Assembly: GCA_910591455.2 (NCBI GenBank)
Contig: OU342806.1
Coordinates: forward strand, 667,441 to 731,440
Reading direction: 5' to 3'
Length of the DNA: 64,000 bases
Source: Pholis gunnellus
Taxonomy: Eukaryota; Chordata; Actinopteri; Perciformes; Pholidae
Shown here: positions 1 through 16,232 of the stretch, in pieces
Layout: the number at the start of each line of letters is the position of its first letter
Position numbering within the stretch: the stretch's first letter is position 1
Notes under the pieces: model-generated
Seen by the model: the letters and a program-made list of their open reading frames with translations, nothing else
Databases searched by the model: none
Told to the model about the DNA's origin: nothing
Translations under genes and position numbers: made by a program

Positions 1-3000
1 CGTGCGGCTCGCTAACAGATCCACTCAGCTGGTCGCTGTCGGAGTCAACTGTTGCTCACCGGCGCTGGTGGAGCCGCTGCTGGACTCTGCCGGGTCCCTG
101 CTGAGCCCGGACCTGAGCTGGGTGGTTTACCCCAACAGTGGAGAGGCTTGGGTCTCTGAGCAGGGGTGAGGTTTAATACTGACGACACAGATTCAACTGC
201 ACAGAATATCACAGAAAACCATCAAAGGGCCGGTTATAGAGACTTTAGGAAATGATATTAAGGTTTAACTGCAGCTATGAACTGGGCAACGATTACAACT
301 TTTAATCACGATTAATCGTGATTAATCTCATTGTTATGCGCAAAATTCAATAATGAATTCTAAAGTAGTGTATTGTGCATTTTATTTTGAAAGTACTGCT
401 ATATGAACTAAAGGTCAACAACATTTGGTTTAAACACTTTAAACTCATCAGGTTCTTGTTAACAGCAGTATTCCCTTCACACAGCAGCAGTTATAACACA
501 GTTATAATGATTCTCATAATAGATATTCAGCTGTTTTTTTTCACATATTCCAAACAAAAACACTTATTTACATTTAAATGAATCATTTAATTTTTGCTTT
601 TTTTTTGGTATGTTGGTCAGACTGATCAGCTGATTAGCGTAACATGTGTGGTATTTGTTATAAATGTACGTTGGTACATAGAGGGCGATAAGAAGCTGTA
701 CGTGGAGGGACTTAGGACCCAGGGGAACGTAGGTGAAGTGATAATAACGCGTGAACTTGCCCAGCACTAATAATAATGTAAACACTTTTACCTTTCATAC
801 TGTAAGTATTTTCCTCATGATACTTTTTCTACTTTTCTTCATTTTGAATGCAGCACTTTTACTTATAAAGGAGTATTTTTACTTTTACGAAAGTATGTGA
901 GTACTTTGTCCACCACTGTTGAGCGTTTCGTGTTGTCTTTTACTAATAAAGGTGGTTAACGTCGGAGAAAACTGCAGCATCAATACTTGAACTAAGTCCC
1001 ACATGGATGAAGCAAGGTGCTGATTTAATTGGTAAGTTTTTCTCTACTTTAACCCTCGGGCATCATTACTTTAATTCTTTGATCATGTTGTCTGTGTTAA
1101 TACATTTGGCATACATTAAAGAGAGTGAGTTTTTATTTTTTATTTTTTATTTTGGACATTAAACTTCAGCTCCAATAATAAGTTTATAATAAACTGTGTA
1201 GCCAAAATACACTCAGACCCCATGACAGCATAAAATCAATTATTCTATTCTATCAGACTTTAAATCTAATTAAATTCAACTTATTTCGTATAGCCCAAAA
1301 TCCCAATCACTGCTGTATTATAGAGGTAATACATGTTATTCTCCTGGTGTCCACTAGAGGCATCGCTGCTGTATTATAGAGATAATACATGTTATTCTCC
1401 TGGTGTCCACTAGAGGCATCACTGCTGTATTATAGAGATAATACATGTTATTCTCCTGGTGTCCACTAGAGGCATCACTGCTGTATTATAGAGATAATAC
1501 ATGTTATTCTCCTGGTGTCCACTAGAGGCATCACTGCTGTATTATAGAGATAATACATGTTATTCTCCTGGTGTCCACTAGAGGCATCACTGCTGTATTA
1601 TAGAGATAATACATGTTATTCTCCTGGTGTCCACTAGAGGCATCACTGCTGTATTATAGAGATAATACATGTTATTCTCCTGGTGTCCACTAGAGGCATC
1701 ACTGCTGTATTATAGAGATAATACATGTTATTCTCTTAGTGTCCACTAGAGGCATCACTACTGTATTATAGAGATAATACATGTTATTCTCCTGGTGTCC
1801 ACTAGAGGCATCACTGCTGTATTATAGAGATAATACATGTTATTCTCCCGGTGTCCACTAGAGGCATCACTACTGTATTATAGAGATAATACATGTTATT
1901 CTCCCGGTGTCCACTAGAGGCATCACTGCTGTATTATAGAGATAATACATGTTATTCTCCCGGTGTCCACTAGAGGCATCACTGCTGTATTATAGAGATA
2001 ATACATGTTATTCTCTTAGTGTCCACTAGAGGCATCACTACTGTATTATAGAGATAATACATGTTATTCTCCTGGTGTCCACTAGAGGCATCACTGCTGT
2101 ATTATAGAGATAATACATGTTATTCTCCCGGTGTCCACTAGAGGCATCACTGCTGTATTATAGAGATAATACATGTTATTCTCCCGGTGTCCACTAGAGG
2201 CATCACTGCTGTATTATAGAGATAATACATGTTATTCTCTTAGTGTCCACTAGAGGCATCACTACTGTATTATAGAGATAATACATGTTATTCTCCCGGT
2301 GTCCACTAGAGGCATCACTACTGTATTATAGAGATAATACATGTTATTCTCCCGGTGTCCACTAGAGGCATCACTGCTGTATTATAGAGATAATACATGT
2401 TATTCTCTTAGTGTCCACTAGAGGCATCACTACTGTATTATAGAGATAATACATGTTATTCTCCTGGTGTCCACTAGAGGCATCACTACTGTATTATAGA
2501 GATAATACATGTTATTCTCCCGGTGTCCACTAGAGGCATCACTGCTGTATTATAGAGCTAATACATGTTATTCTCCTGGTGTCCACTAGAGGCATCACTG
2601 CTGTATTATAGAGATAATACGTGTTATTCTCCTGGTGTCCACTAGAGGCATCACTACTGTATTATAGAGATAATACATGTTATTCTCCTGGTGTCCACTA
2701 GAGGCATCACTGCTGTATTATAGAGATAATACATGTTATTCTCCCGGTGTCCACTAGAGGCATCACTACTGTATTATAGAGATAATACATGTTATTCTCC
2801 CGGTGTCCACTAGAGGCATCACTGCTGTATTATAGAGCTAATACATGTTATTCTCCCGGTGTCCACTAGAGGCATCACTGCTGTATTATAGAGATAATAC
2901 GTGTTATTCTCCTGGTGTCCACTAGAGGCATCACTACTGTATTATAGAGATAATACATGTTATTCTCCTGGTGTCCACTAGAGGCATCACTGCTGTATTA

Positions 3001-6000
3001 TAGAGATAATACATGTTATTCTCCTGGTGTCCACTAGAGGCATCACTGCTGTATTATAGAGATAATACATGTTATTCTCCTGGTGTCCACTAGAGGCATC
3101 ACTGCTGTATTATAGAGATAATACATGTTATTCTCCTGGTGTCCACTAGAGGCATCACTGCTGTATTATAGAGATAATACATGTTATTCTCTTAGTGTCC
3201 ACTAGAGGCATCACTACTGTATTATAGAGATAATACATGTTATTCTCCTGGTGTCCACTAGAGGCATCACTGCTGTATTATAGAGATAATACATGTTATT
3301 CTCCCGGTGTCCACTAGAGGCATCACTGCTGTATTATAGAGATAATACATGTTATTCTCTTAGTGTCCACTAGAGGCATCACTACTGTATTATAGAGATA
3401 ATACATGTTATTCTCCTGGTGTCCACTAGAGGCATCACTGCTGTATTATAGAGATAATACATGTTATTCTCCCGGTGTCCACTAGAGGCATCACTGCTGT
3501 ATTATAGAGATAATACATGTTATTCTCCCGGTGTCCACTAGAGGCATCACTGCTGTATTATAGAGATAATACATGTTATTCTCTTAGTGTCCACTAGAGG
3601 CATCACTACTGTATTATAGAGATAATACATGTTATTCTCCCGGTGTCCACTAGAGGCATCACTACTGTATTATAGAGATAATACATGTTATTCTCCTGGT
3701 GTCCACTAGAGGCATCACTGCTGTATTATAGAGATAATACATGTTATTCTCCCGGTGTCCACTAGAGGCATCACTGCTGTATTATAGAGATAATACATGT
3801 TATTCTCTTAGTGTCCACTAGAGGCATCACTACTGTATTATAGAGATAATACATGTTATTCTCCTGGTGTCCACTAGAGGCATCACTGCTGTATTATAGA
3901 GATAATACATGTTATTCTCCCGGTGTCCACTAGAGGCATCACTGCTGTATTATAGAGATAATACATGTTATTCTCCCGGTGTCCACTAGAGGCATCACTG
4001 CTGTATTATAGAGATAATACATGTTATTCTCTTAGTGTCCACTAGAGGCATCACTACTGTATTATAGAGATAATACATGTTATTCTCCCGGTGTCCACTA
4101 GAGGCATCACTACTGTATTATAGAGATAATACATGTTATTCTCCCGGTGTCCACTAGAGGCATCACTGCTGTATTATAGAGATAATACATGTTATTCTCT
4201 TAGTGTCCACTAGAGGCATCACTACTGTATTATAGAGATAATACATGTTATTCTCCTGGTGTCCACTAGAGGCATCACTACTGTATTATAGAGATAATAC
4301 ATGTTATTCTCCTGGTGTCCACTAGAGGCATCACTGCTGTATTATAGAGATAATACATGTTATTCTCCCGGTGTCCACTAGAGGCATCACTACTGTATTA
4401 TAGAGATAATACATGTTATTCTCCCGGTGTCCACTAGAGGCATCACTGCTGTATTATAGAGATAATACATGTTATTCTCCCGGTGTCCACTAGAGGCATC
4501 ACTGCTGTATTATAGAGATAATACATGTTATTCTCCCGGTGTCCACTAGAGGCATCACTGCTGTATTATAGAGATAATACATGTTATTCTCCTGGTGTCC
4601 ACTAGAGGCATCACTGCTGTATTATAGAGATAATACATGTTATTCTCCCGGTGTCCACTAGAGGCATCACTGCTGTATTATAGAGATAATACATGTTATT
4701 CTCCCGGTGTCCACTAGAGGCATCACTGCTGTATTATAGAGATAATACATGTTATTCTCCTGGTGTCCACTAGAGGCATCACTGCTGTATTATAGAGATA
4801 ATACATGTTATTCTCTTAGTGTCCACTAGAGGCATCACTACTGTATTATAGAGATAATACATGTTATTCTCCTGGTGTCCACTAGAGGCATCACTGCTGT
4901 ATTATAGAGATAATACATGTTATTCTCCCGGTGTCCACTAGAGGCATCACTACTGTATTATAGAGATAATACATGTTATTCTCCCGGTGTCCACTAGAGG
5001 CATCACTGCTGTATTATAGAGATAATACATGTTATTCTCCCGGTGTCCACTAGAGGCATCACTGCTGTATTATAGAGATAATACATGTTATTCTCTTAGT
5101 GTCCACTAGAGGCATCACTACTGTATTATAGAGATAATACATGTTATTCTCCTGGTGTCCACTAGAGGCATCACTGCTGTATTATAGAGATAATACATGT
5201 TATTCTCCCGGTGTCCACTAGAGGCATCACTGCTGTATTATAGAGATAATACATGTTATTCTCCCGGTGTCCACTAGAGGCATCACTGCTGTATTATAGA
5301 GATAATACATGTTATTCTCTTAGTGTCCACTAGAGGCATCACTACTGTATTATAGAGATAATACATGTTATTCTCCCGGTGTCCACTAGAGGCATCACTA
5401 CTGTATTATAGAGATAATACATGTTATTCTCCCGGTGTCCACTAGAGGCATCACTGCTGTATTATAGAGATAATACATGTTATTCTCCCGGTGTCCACTA
5501 GAGGCATCACTGCTGTATTATAGAGATAATACATGTTATTCTCTTAGTGTCCACTAGAGGCATCACTACTGTATTATAGAGATAATACATGTTATTCTCC
5601 TGGTGTCCACTAGAGGCATCACTGCTGTATTATAGAGATAATACATGTTATTCTCCTGGTGTCCACTAGAGGCATCACTGCTGTATTATAGAGATAATAC
5701 ATGTTATTCTCCCGGTGTCCACTAGAGGCATCACTGCTGTATTATAGAGATAATACATGTTATTCTCTTAGTGTCCACTAGAGGCATCACTACTGTATTA
5801 TAGAGATAATACATGTTATTCTCCCGGTGTCCACTAGAGGCATCACTACTGTATTATAGAGATAATACATGTTATTCTCCCGGTGTCCACTAGAGGCATC
5901 ACTGCTGTATTATAGAGATAATACATGTTATTCTCTTAGTGTCCACTAGAGGCATCACTACTGTATTATAGAGATAATACATGTTATTCTCCTGGTGTCC

Positions 6001-8491
6001 ACTAGAGGCATCACTGCTGTATTATAGAGATAATACATGTTATTCTCCCGGTGTCCACTAGAGGCATCACTACTGTATTATAGAGATAATACATGTTATT
6101 CTCCCGGTGTCCACTAGAGGCATCACTGCTGTATTATAGAGATAATACATGTTATTCTCCCGGTGTCCACTAGAGGCATCACTGCTGTATTATAGAGATA
6201 ATACATGTTATTCTCTTAGTGTCCACTAGAGGCATCACTACTGTATTATAGAGATAATACATGTTATTCTCCTGGTGTCCACTAGAGGCATCACTGCTGT
6301 ATTATAGAGATAATACATGTTATTCTCCCGGTGTCCACTAGAGGCATCACTGCTGTATTATAGAGATAATACATGTTATTCTCCCGGTGTCCACTAGAGG
6401 CATCACTGCTGTATTATAGAGATAATACATGTTATTCTCCTGGTGTCCACTAGAGGCATCACTACTGTATTATAGAGATAATACATGTTATTCTCCTGGT
6501 GTCCACTAGAGGCATCACTGCTGTATTATAGAGATAATAAATGTTATTCTCCCGGTGTCCACTAGAGGCATCACTACTGTATTATAGAGATAATACATGT
6601 TATTCTCCCGGTGTCCACTAGAGGCATCACTGCTGTATTATAGAGATAATACATGTTATTCTCCCGGTGTCCACTAGAGGCATCACTGCTGTATTATAGA
6701 GATAATACATGTTATTCTCCTAGTGTCCACTAGAGGCATCACTACTGTATTATAGAGATAATACATGTTATTCTCCTGGTGTCCACTAGAGGCATCACTG
6801 CTGTATTATAGAGATAATACATGTTATTCTCCCGGTGTCCACTAGAGGCATCACTGCTGTATTATAGAGATAATACATGTTATTCTCCCGGTGTCCACTA
6901 GAGGCATCACTGCTGTATTATAGAGATAATACATGTTATTCTCTTGGTGTCCACTAGAGGCATCACTACTGTATTATAGAGATAATACATGTTATTCTCC
7001 TGGTGTCCACTAGAGGCATCACTACTGTATTATAGAGATAATACATGTTATTCTCCCGGTGTCCACTAGAGGCATCACTGCTGTATTATAGAGATAATAC
7101 ATGTTATTCTCTTAGTGTCCACTAGAGGCATCACTACTGTATTATAGAGATAATACATGTTATTCTCCTGGTGTCCACTAGAGGCATCACTACTGTATTA
7201 TAGAGATAATACATGTTATTCTCCCGGTGTCCACTAGAGGCATCACTGCTGTATTATAGAGCTAATACATGTTATTCTCCTGGTGTCCACTAGAGGCATC
7301 ACTGCTGTATTATAGAGATAATACGTGTTATTCTCCTGGTGTCCACTAGAGGCATCACTACTGTATTATAGAGATAATACATGTTATTCTCCTGGTGTCC
7401 ACTAGAGGCATCACTGCTGTATTATAGAGATAATACATGTTATTCTCCCGGTGTCCACTAGAGGCATCACTACTGTATTATAGAGATAATACATGTTATT
7501 CTCCCGGTGTCCACTAGAGGCATCACTGCTGTATTATAGAGATAATACATGTTATTCTCCCGGTGTCCACTAGAGGCATCACTGCTGTATTATAGAGATA
7601 ATACATGTTATTCTCTTAGTGTCCACTAGAGGCATCACTACTGTATTATAGAGATAATACATGTTATTCTCCTGGTGTCCACTAGAGGCATCACTGCTGT
7701 ATTATAGAGATAATACATGTTATTCTCCCGGTGTCCACTAGAGGCATCACTGCTGTATTATAGAGATAATACATGTTATTCTCCCGGTGTCCACTAGAGG
7801 CATCACTGCTGTATTATAGAGATAATACATGTTATTCTCTTAGTGTCCACTAGAGGCATCACTACTGTTTTATAGAGATAATACATGTTATTCTCCCGGT
7901 GTCCACTAGAGGCATCACTACTGTATTATAGAGATAATACATGTTATTCTCCCGGTGTCCACTAGAGGCATCACTGCTGTATTATAGAGATAATACATGT
8001 TATTCTCCTGGTGTCCACTAGAGCACAGCAGTGTTTAATGCATCAAAATCAATGTTGGTAATAATCGTTTACATATCACAGATTGAGCATATAGCATCAA
8101 GTTTAGTTGGTGTTTGTTCAATATTTAACTCGGTAAAAGTGGACCATAATATTAAAATGTTCTTTGTTGTTTAGGAAGGGGACATTTGAGGGGACAATTG
8201 TCTGACACTGCACAAAAAATAAAAATGAAATAAAATCAAAATTGTTGATAATCATTGACAGGTCCCATAATCCCCTAATATTTAGTATTCAGAAAATAAT
8301 TCCCTTTAATTTAGTTAAAGTTGAAAATAATATGAATATATATATGTTTGTCTTTTATCCTGTATTTCCTGTATCCTGAGTCTCTGGTTGTTCGTTCTTT
8401 AGGAGGTTGCTGCCGCATCACTCCGGCTCACGTAGCAGAGTTACGACGACGGTTAAAAACCAGCTGCAGGTCTTCAGCTTCTGCAGTCTGA
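1..8491 (+). CDS. Homocysteine S-methyltransferase (MmuM/HMT-like), 3' end, three exons
   Basis: Transfers a methyl group (from S-methylmethionine or a similar donor in known relatives) to homocysteine to give methionine; cytosolic in known family members. Coding exons are 1-165 (codons start at base 2; cut by the window edge), 952-1031 and 8403-8491, with the TGA stop at 8489-8491. Donors at 166 and 1032 and acceptors ending at 951 and 8402 keep phase exactly. The 110 visible residues include GVNCC (residues 14-18), VVYPNSGE, a [10 protein letters not shown] stretch and the terminal GGCCR (residues 82-86). The cysteines in the first and last of these are the zinc ligands of the Hcy-binding family, so the enzyme looks intact here. 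The last intron is 7.4 kb, mostly a 56-bp minisatellite. The gene converges on bivm. Betaine-homocysteine methyltransferase is the related alternative, but the PNSGE...WMKQGA signature favours the MmuM type. Confidence 0.88.
1165..1306 (+). repeat. Flank of minisatellite-bearing dispersed element
   Basis: This AT-rich stretch in the last methyltransferase intron matches, in inverted orientation, the sequence at about 44022-44190 beside the second 56-bp array. Shared blocks include a 'taataaactgtgtagcc' segment and an 'aaatcaattattctat' segment. The copies differ by substitutions and one internal indel, as expected of old copies of one mobile element. Confidence 0.7.
1307..8023 (+). repeat. 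56-bp minisatellite, about 120 copies
   Basis: Head-to-tail units of exactly 56 bp (15 units span 840 bases) fill most of the last methyltransferase intron. Each unit contains the hairpin-forming palindrome GTATTAT-AGAG-ATAATAC. Variants fall into classes by the bases before 'gtgtccac' (cctg, cccg or ctta) and by 'actgctg' versus 'actactg'. The ctta class recurs every 3-5 units, usually 4 (224 bp), so a higher-order repeat overlies the basic one. No open reading frame or gene is seen inside. Confidence 0.97.
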
Positions 8492-8579
8492 CTGGAAGGA
8501 AAATATAACGATGATTGTTGAGAAGAAAGACGTCTGATCCAGGAGTTTATAAAACATCTTAATTTATTGTAAAATGAGT

Positions 8580-8585
8580 AATAAA
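8580..8585 (+). terminator. Candidate poly(A) signal of the methyltransferase
   Basis: AATAAA lies about 90 bases after the stop codon and is the first canonical signal downstream. Confidence 0.55.
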
Positions 8586-8889
8586 TAAACCACGACATCA
8601 AATCACACGATGACATCTGTACAAACTGTCTGCACATGAACATGAAATAAAACATGCACGTCTTCACTTTCTGAGGTTTCACATCTTTGAAAGAACGGGG
8701 ATCATGTACGCAGCGGGCTGACTGGACTTACTGCACAAGGAGTTATCGTCTGAGAACAGAATCTACAGCAAATGTTTTGCACACAGCAGTAGTCGAATAA
8801 AACGTGAGTTTAACATTAAACAAAATTAACAAAATAGCAGGATGAAAATAAACTAAACGATTCTGTAGTTCAAGACAACACCGACCATT

Positions 8890-9560
8890 AAAAGTTAAAA
8901 GCTGTGAGGAATCTTGACCTTTGACTCTTTTTGACATTTGTGTTAAAAAATAACTTAAATGTTTTATGGCGATTGGACAGACGATCATGTGAGTAAGAGC
9001 AAACCTTGTGCTTGGCCACGCCCTTCTTTGGCAACGCCGTCGCCCCCTATTGGTCGATTTAAAAAAAAAAAACATTTAGGGAACATGTTTCACCAGCTAA
9101 AGTAAAAATATCCAGCATGTTTGGTGAACTTTGTACAAACTGTCTAGATTTATGGCCGACGTTACGGCCTCTGCAAGTGGCGCCCCCTATTGAGCAATCA
9201 TGTGTGTTTCAGGTCGTTTTGAGGACAAATCCTGCAAGTTTCATGATGATTGTTCTAACACACAGGTATTCAATTAAAGTTCAACGAGGTCCAGTTAAAG
9301 AATTTCCTCATCAACGGTCCAGAACTCTCTAACTTGTTCTATGATTTAGTTCCATATGCATTGAAGTAGCCAAATTTGAGTGATTAATGAGACAAACGTA
9401 CTGACGTCTGAACCAAGTTTTAACGTAAATCAGAGTTATGACTTTTCAAAGTGCACCTTTTAATTATAGCGCCACCATCAGGCCGATTGGAGTCATATTT
9501 CTCACATTTTGGCCGTGAAGTTAATAAAGCTCAATAAAACTAATGTTGCCTTGTAAAACG
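8890..9560. repeat. Degenerate dispersed repeat
   Basis: The text 'gcgccccctattg', followed by a 'caagtttcatgatgat' segment, resembles interior pieces of the 'gggcccgag' elements at 14935 and 21838. It is probably an older or related copy; its ends cannot be fixed by eye. Confidence 0.4.
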
Positions 9561-10106
9561 TTGGAGGCCGTAGTTTGATGTGCCGTTAAGGGAAGAGAAT
9601 ATTTGTGTGTTTGCTAAATGTCGTCATGGTTTTTGAGACTTTCTTTTCCATAACGAACAAACTTTACCTTGTTAGAAACGGAAGCGTTAGCAGCTCGAAC
9701 AGCAACAACCTGTGTGCCTTTAACACGTTTGCTGCTTTAATAAGTTGTTGCTGCTCAGTGATGATTCTCACTTCCTGTGAAGCTGCTGTTCTTTCTGTAG
9801 TTTAAACAGGTTGTTGTATCGTTCACAGACGCTGTAAAGTCAGAAAATGTTTCAAAAGTTATGAAGACAAAGACAGGAGGCGATATGACACCATGTCTTA
9901 AAAAAACACCAAGTAAAAGTCTGGTGATATTCTATATTCTCTGTATTTCGGCCATAAACACTCACTGATGCATCAAATGTGCTGAATAGTCCCCCAACTA
10001 AAAGACTCTACTCCACCGTAGTACTACAGCATCAGCTCAGCTCACAGGTAGAGACGAGCTGGTGAACTTCATTTAGCAGCTAAAGAGACAGATATTTGGC
10101 GGTGGA

Positions 10107-10320
10107 GACCAAACGCTGTACAGAAAGAAGTGAAGTATTAAACGTGTTATAAAGAAACATGAATATCCTGTAAACTATTTGATTTGGCTGATAAATATTG
10201 ACTCTCATGTTTCTAAAGCTTCTAAAAAACTGATTGTTCTTCTTTGTAAAATCCTCAGACGCGTAAATCGTGTTTCTATCAGTTATGTGATCGAGCGCCA
10301 AGTTACAAAAGTTCAGAGGT
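10107..10320. repeat. Dispersed repeat, copy A
   Basis: Matches 62765-62960 in the same orientation. Shared features in order are a 'aagtattaaa' block, 'ataaagaaac', a 'gctgata' segment, 'gtttctaaa' and 'atgtgatcg'. Identity is moderate, with small indels. It lies just 3' of the bivm stop codon. Confidence 0.55.
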
Positions 10321-10416
10321 GCCGAGCAAACGCCGGCTTCAGTGCTGCGAGAACAAGCGAAGCTCTACACGTTGTTGGTCTATGCCTGGAGTAGAGCACC
10401 ACCGGACCTCAGAGTC

Positions 10417-14427
<4,011 letters not shown>

Positions 14428-14934
14428 CGAACGACAGAATCAGCTGACTGTGACGTGGAGGTGGAGGCTGCGTTCTCTGGTGATGAAAGAACAGACGAGA
14501 TGAGATGTGTTATTATGTTAATAACCGGATCAGCTGACGGATCAGCTGACGGATCGGTGACCGTTAATCTTCCTGGAGTCCACAGGAAAGACAAATTATA
14601 GTACATGCAATACATAGTACATGCAATACATATTTTTTTAAACTAATGATGTAATAATTTTTAATAGATAATGTATAATATTCATATATCATGTTATTTT
14701 AAATTAAATGAAATTCTAAAAACACAGAATGTACATGAACATAGTATCAGAAGTATCTGACATTTCATTACAGCGTTGAGTTTTATTATATTTTGGTCTT
14801 TAACTATTTCACAGTTTCACTTTTTGTTGAATAATTTAGCATTTTTTTGGAACTGTTATTACATTATAATTGACTTCTAATTAGATTATAATCTTGTAAA
14901 ATGGTGTCTAATAATGTATTATTATTACTATTTA

Positions 14935-15480
14935 GGGCCCGAGCAACCGACAACGTCGGGCCAGCGAAGGCCCTGTTGAAATTCGAACACAAATCGGGCG
15001 CACTCGGGCGCATATTTGGGGTAATTTTGCACACTTGTCAGGCCTGGTGAAGATAACCATCTGACATAGGTTGCATATTTGTGTGTAAAGAAATGGCTCT
15101 CTAGCGCCCCCTACAAGGCGCTCTGGCGACGCCCCTTTGCCAGTTTGTCCGATTGACTTGAAATTCAACACACATGTCCAAATCTGCTAGATCTAAAAAG
15201 AGCCTCTCAGACCCCTAAGCTCCGCCTACTTAGATTTTCCGCCATCTTGAATTTAGTGAAAGACAAATCTTTGCAAACTGCTCCTACATGCTGGGTCCGA
15301 TTGTTACCAAATTTGCTGTGGATCATTATTGGATGTAGATCACTCAGATTTATCAAAAGCTTTTTGATATGTCTTTGCGTTGATAAGATATGGACCAATA
15401 AACTTCTTAGGGGCGTGGCTTAATATCAATACACATAACTTCTCAACCATTTGTCGAAAATTCACGAAACTTTTGATGTT
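14935..15480 (+). repeat. 'gggcccgag' dispersed element, partial copy
   Basis: Begins 'gggcccgagcaaccgac' and shares with 21838-22320 the motifs 'acaacgtcggg', 'aagctccgcctac', 'ttgctgtggatcattattgg' (with 'gaatcat' in the other copy) and 'atatggaccaat'. It lies in the first intron or 5' flank of bivm and lacks the 3' end seen at 39160. It shows no coding capacity and looks non-autonomous. Confidence 0.75.
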
Positions 15481-15484
15481 ATTG

Positions 15485-15712
15485 TTGTTATTTGTTATTG
15501 TTATTGGTGTTATGTATGTATGTTATTGTTGTTATTGTTTTTATTGATGTTGTTGTTATTATGTTATTGATGTTATTGTTGTTATTTATGTTATTGTTAT
15601 TGTTATGTATGTTGTTGTTATTGTTATTGGTGTTATGTATGTTATTGTTGTTATTTTTGTTATTTATGTTCTTGTTATTGGTGTTATGTATGTTATTGTT
15701 GTTATTGATCAC
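15485..15712. repeat. TTATTG/GTTATT low-complexity tract
   Basis: Irregular trinucleotide-like array of ttattg, gttatt and tatgta blocks, directly downstream of the dispersed element. It opens reading frames on both strands that have no coding meaning. Confidence 0.85.
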
Positions 15713-15720
15713 TGACTCAC

Positions 15721-15960
15721 CTGTTTGTTACATGTAAACACGCCCAGCTGTTATTTCATCATCAGACGTCCTCGTGCAGCGGGCTGAGGACCCGGATGGT
15801 GAACGTGAGACGCTCTACCGACAGACCGGTACCGCTACGTGACCGTCAGCTCGGTACACGTTAGAATAACGAAGGATAAATAATAACAATAATGACAGTA
15901 ATAAGAGTAAATCCGAGCCGTCGTCCTCCGGACGGACCAGCCTTCACTTCCGGTGCAGCT
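15721..15960 (-). other. Possible non-coding first exon of bivm
   Basis: On the minus strand a textbook donor, CAG|GTGAGT, falls at 15720-15715, downstream of a CpG-richer stretch. It would suit a 5' UTR exon joined to the exon with the ATG at 14427. The left limit is set by the donor; the right limit (transcription start) is a guess. Confidence 0.3.
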
Positions 15961-16232
15961 TCAACGGACCGTACCATTCTAAGCAGCAGCGGGGGGGGCG
16001 GAAATATTCAACGCTTCATATTAACGTGAAAACACGAAAGTTACCGACACGGTCAAGTCCAAACGTTATGTGTGCCCTTAAAGACAGTTTCTCATGCTAT
16101 TGTGTGATATTTACTTTCAACGTCACGTGACTTTATTTTAAGGTGTGTCAGTAACGCGTGGATCGATCCGACGGTTCAAACGGTTTTAACCAATCAGAGA
16201 GCAGCGGTTACTCGCTGAACTTCAGACGGAAG
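15770..16232. promoter_or_regulatory. Probable divergent promoter, bivm / nucleoside hydrolase
   Basis: GC- and CpG-richer than its surroundings and lies between two genes transcribed away from each other. On the plus strand 'cggaag|gtgagt' at 16232/16233 could be the donor of a 5' UTR exon for the nucleoside hydrolase; the bivm candidate exon is at its left edge. No TATA box stands out. Confidence 0.4.

Larger units (their letters stand above)
8586..10416. other. Region between convergent genes, no gene seen
   Basis: This is the presumed 3' flank of the methyltransferase and the 3' UTR of bivm. It holds degenerate dispersed repeats (8890-9560 and 10107-10320). Short reading frames here show no splice logic or recognisable protein. 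I could not choose a convincing poly(A) signal for bivm. Confidence 0.6.

Noticed and set aside
1307..8023. CRISPR array (regular repeats)
   Set aside because: Units are contiguous with no unique spacers, and the context is a vertebrate intron.
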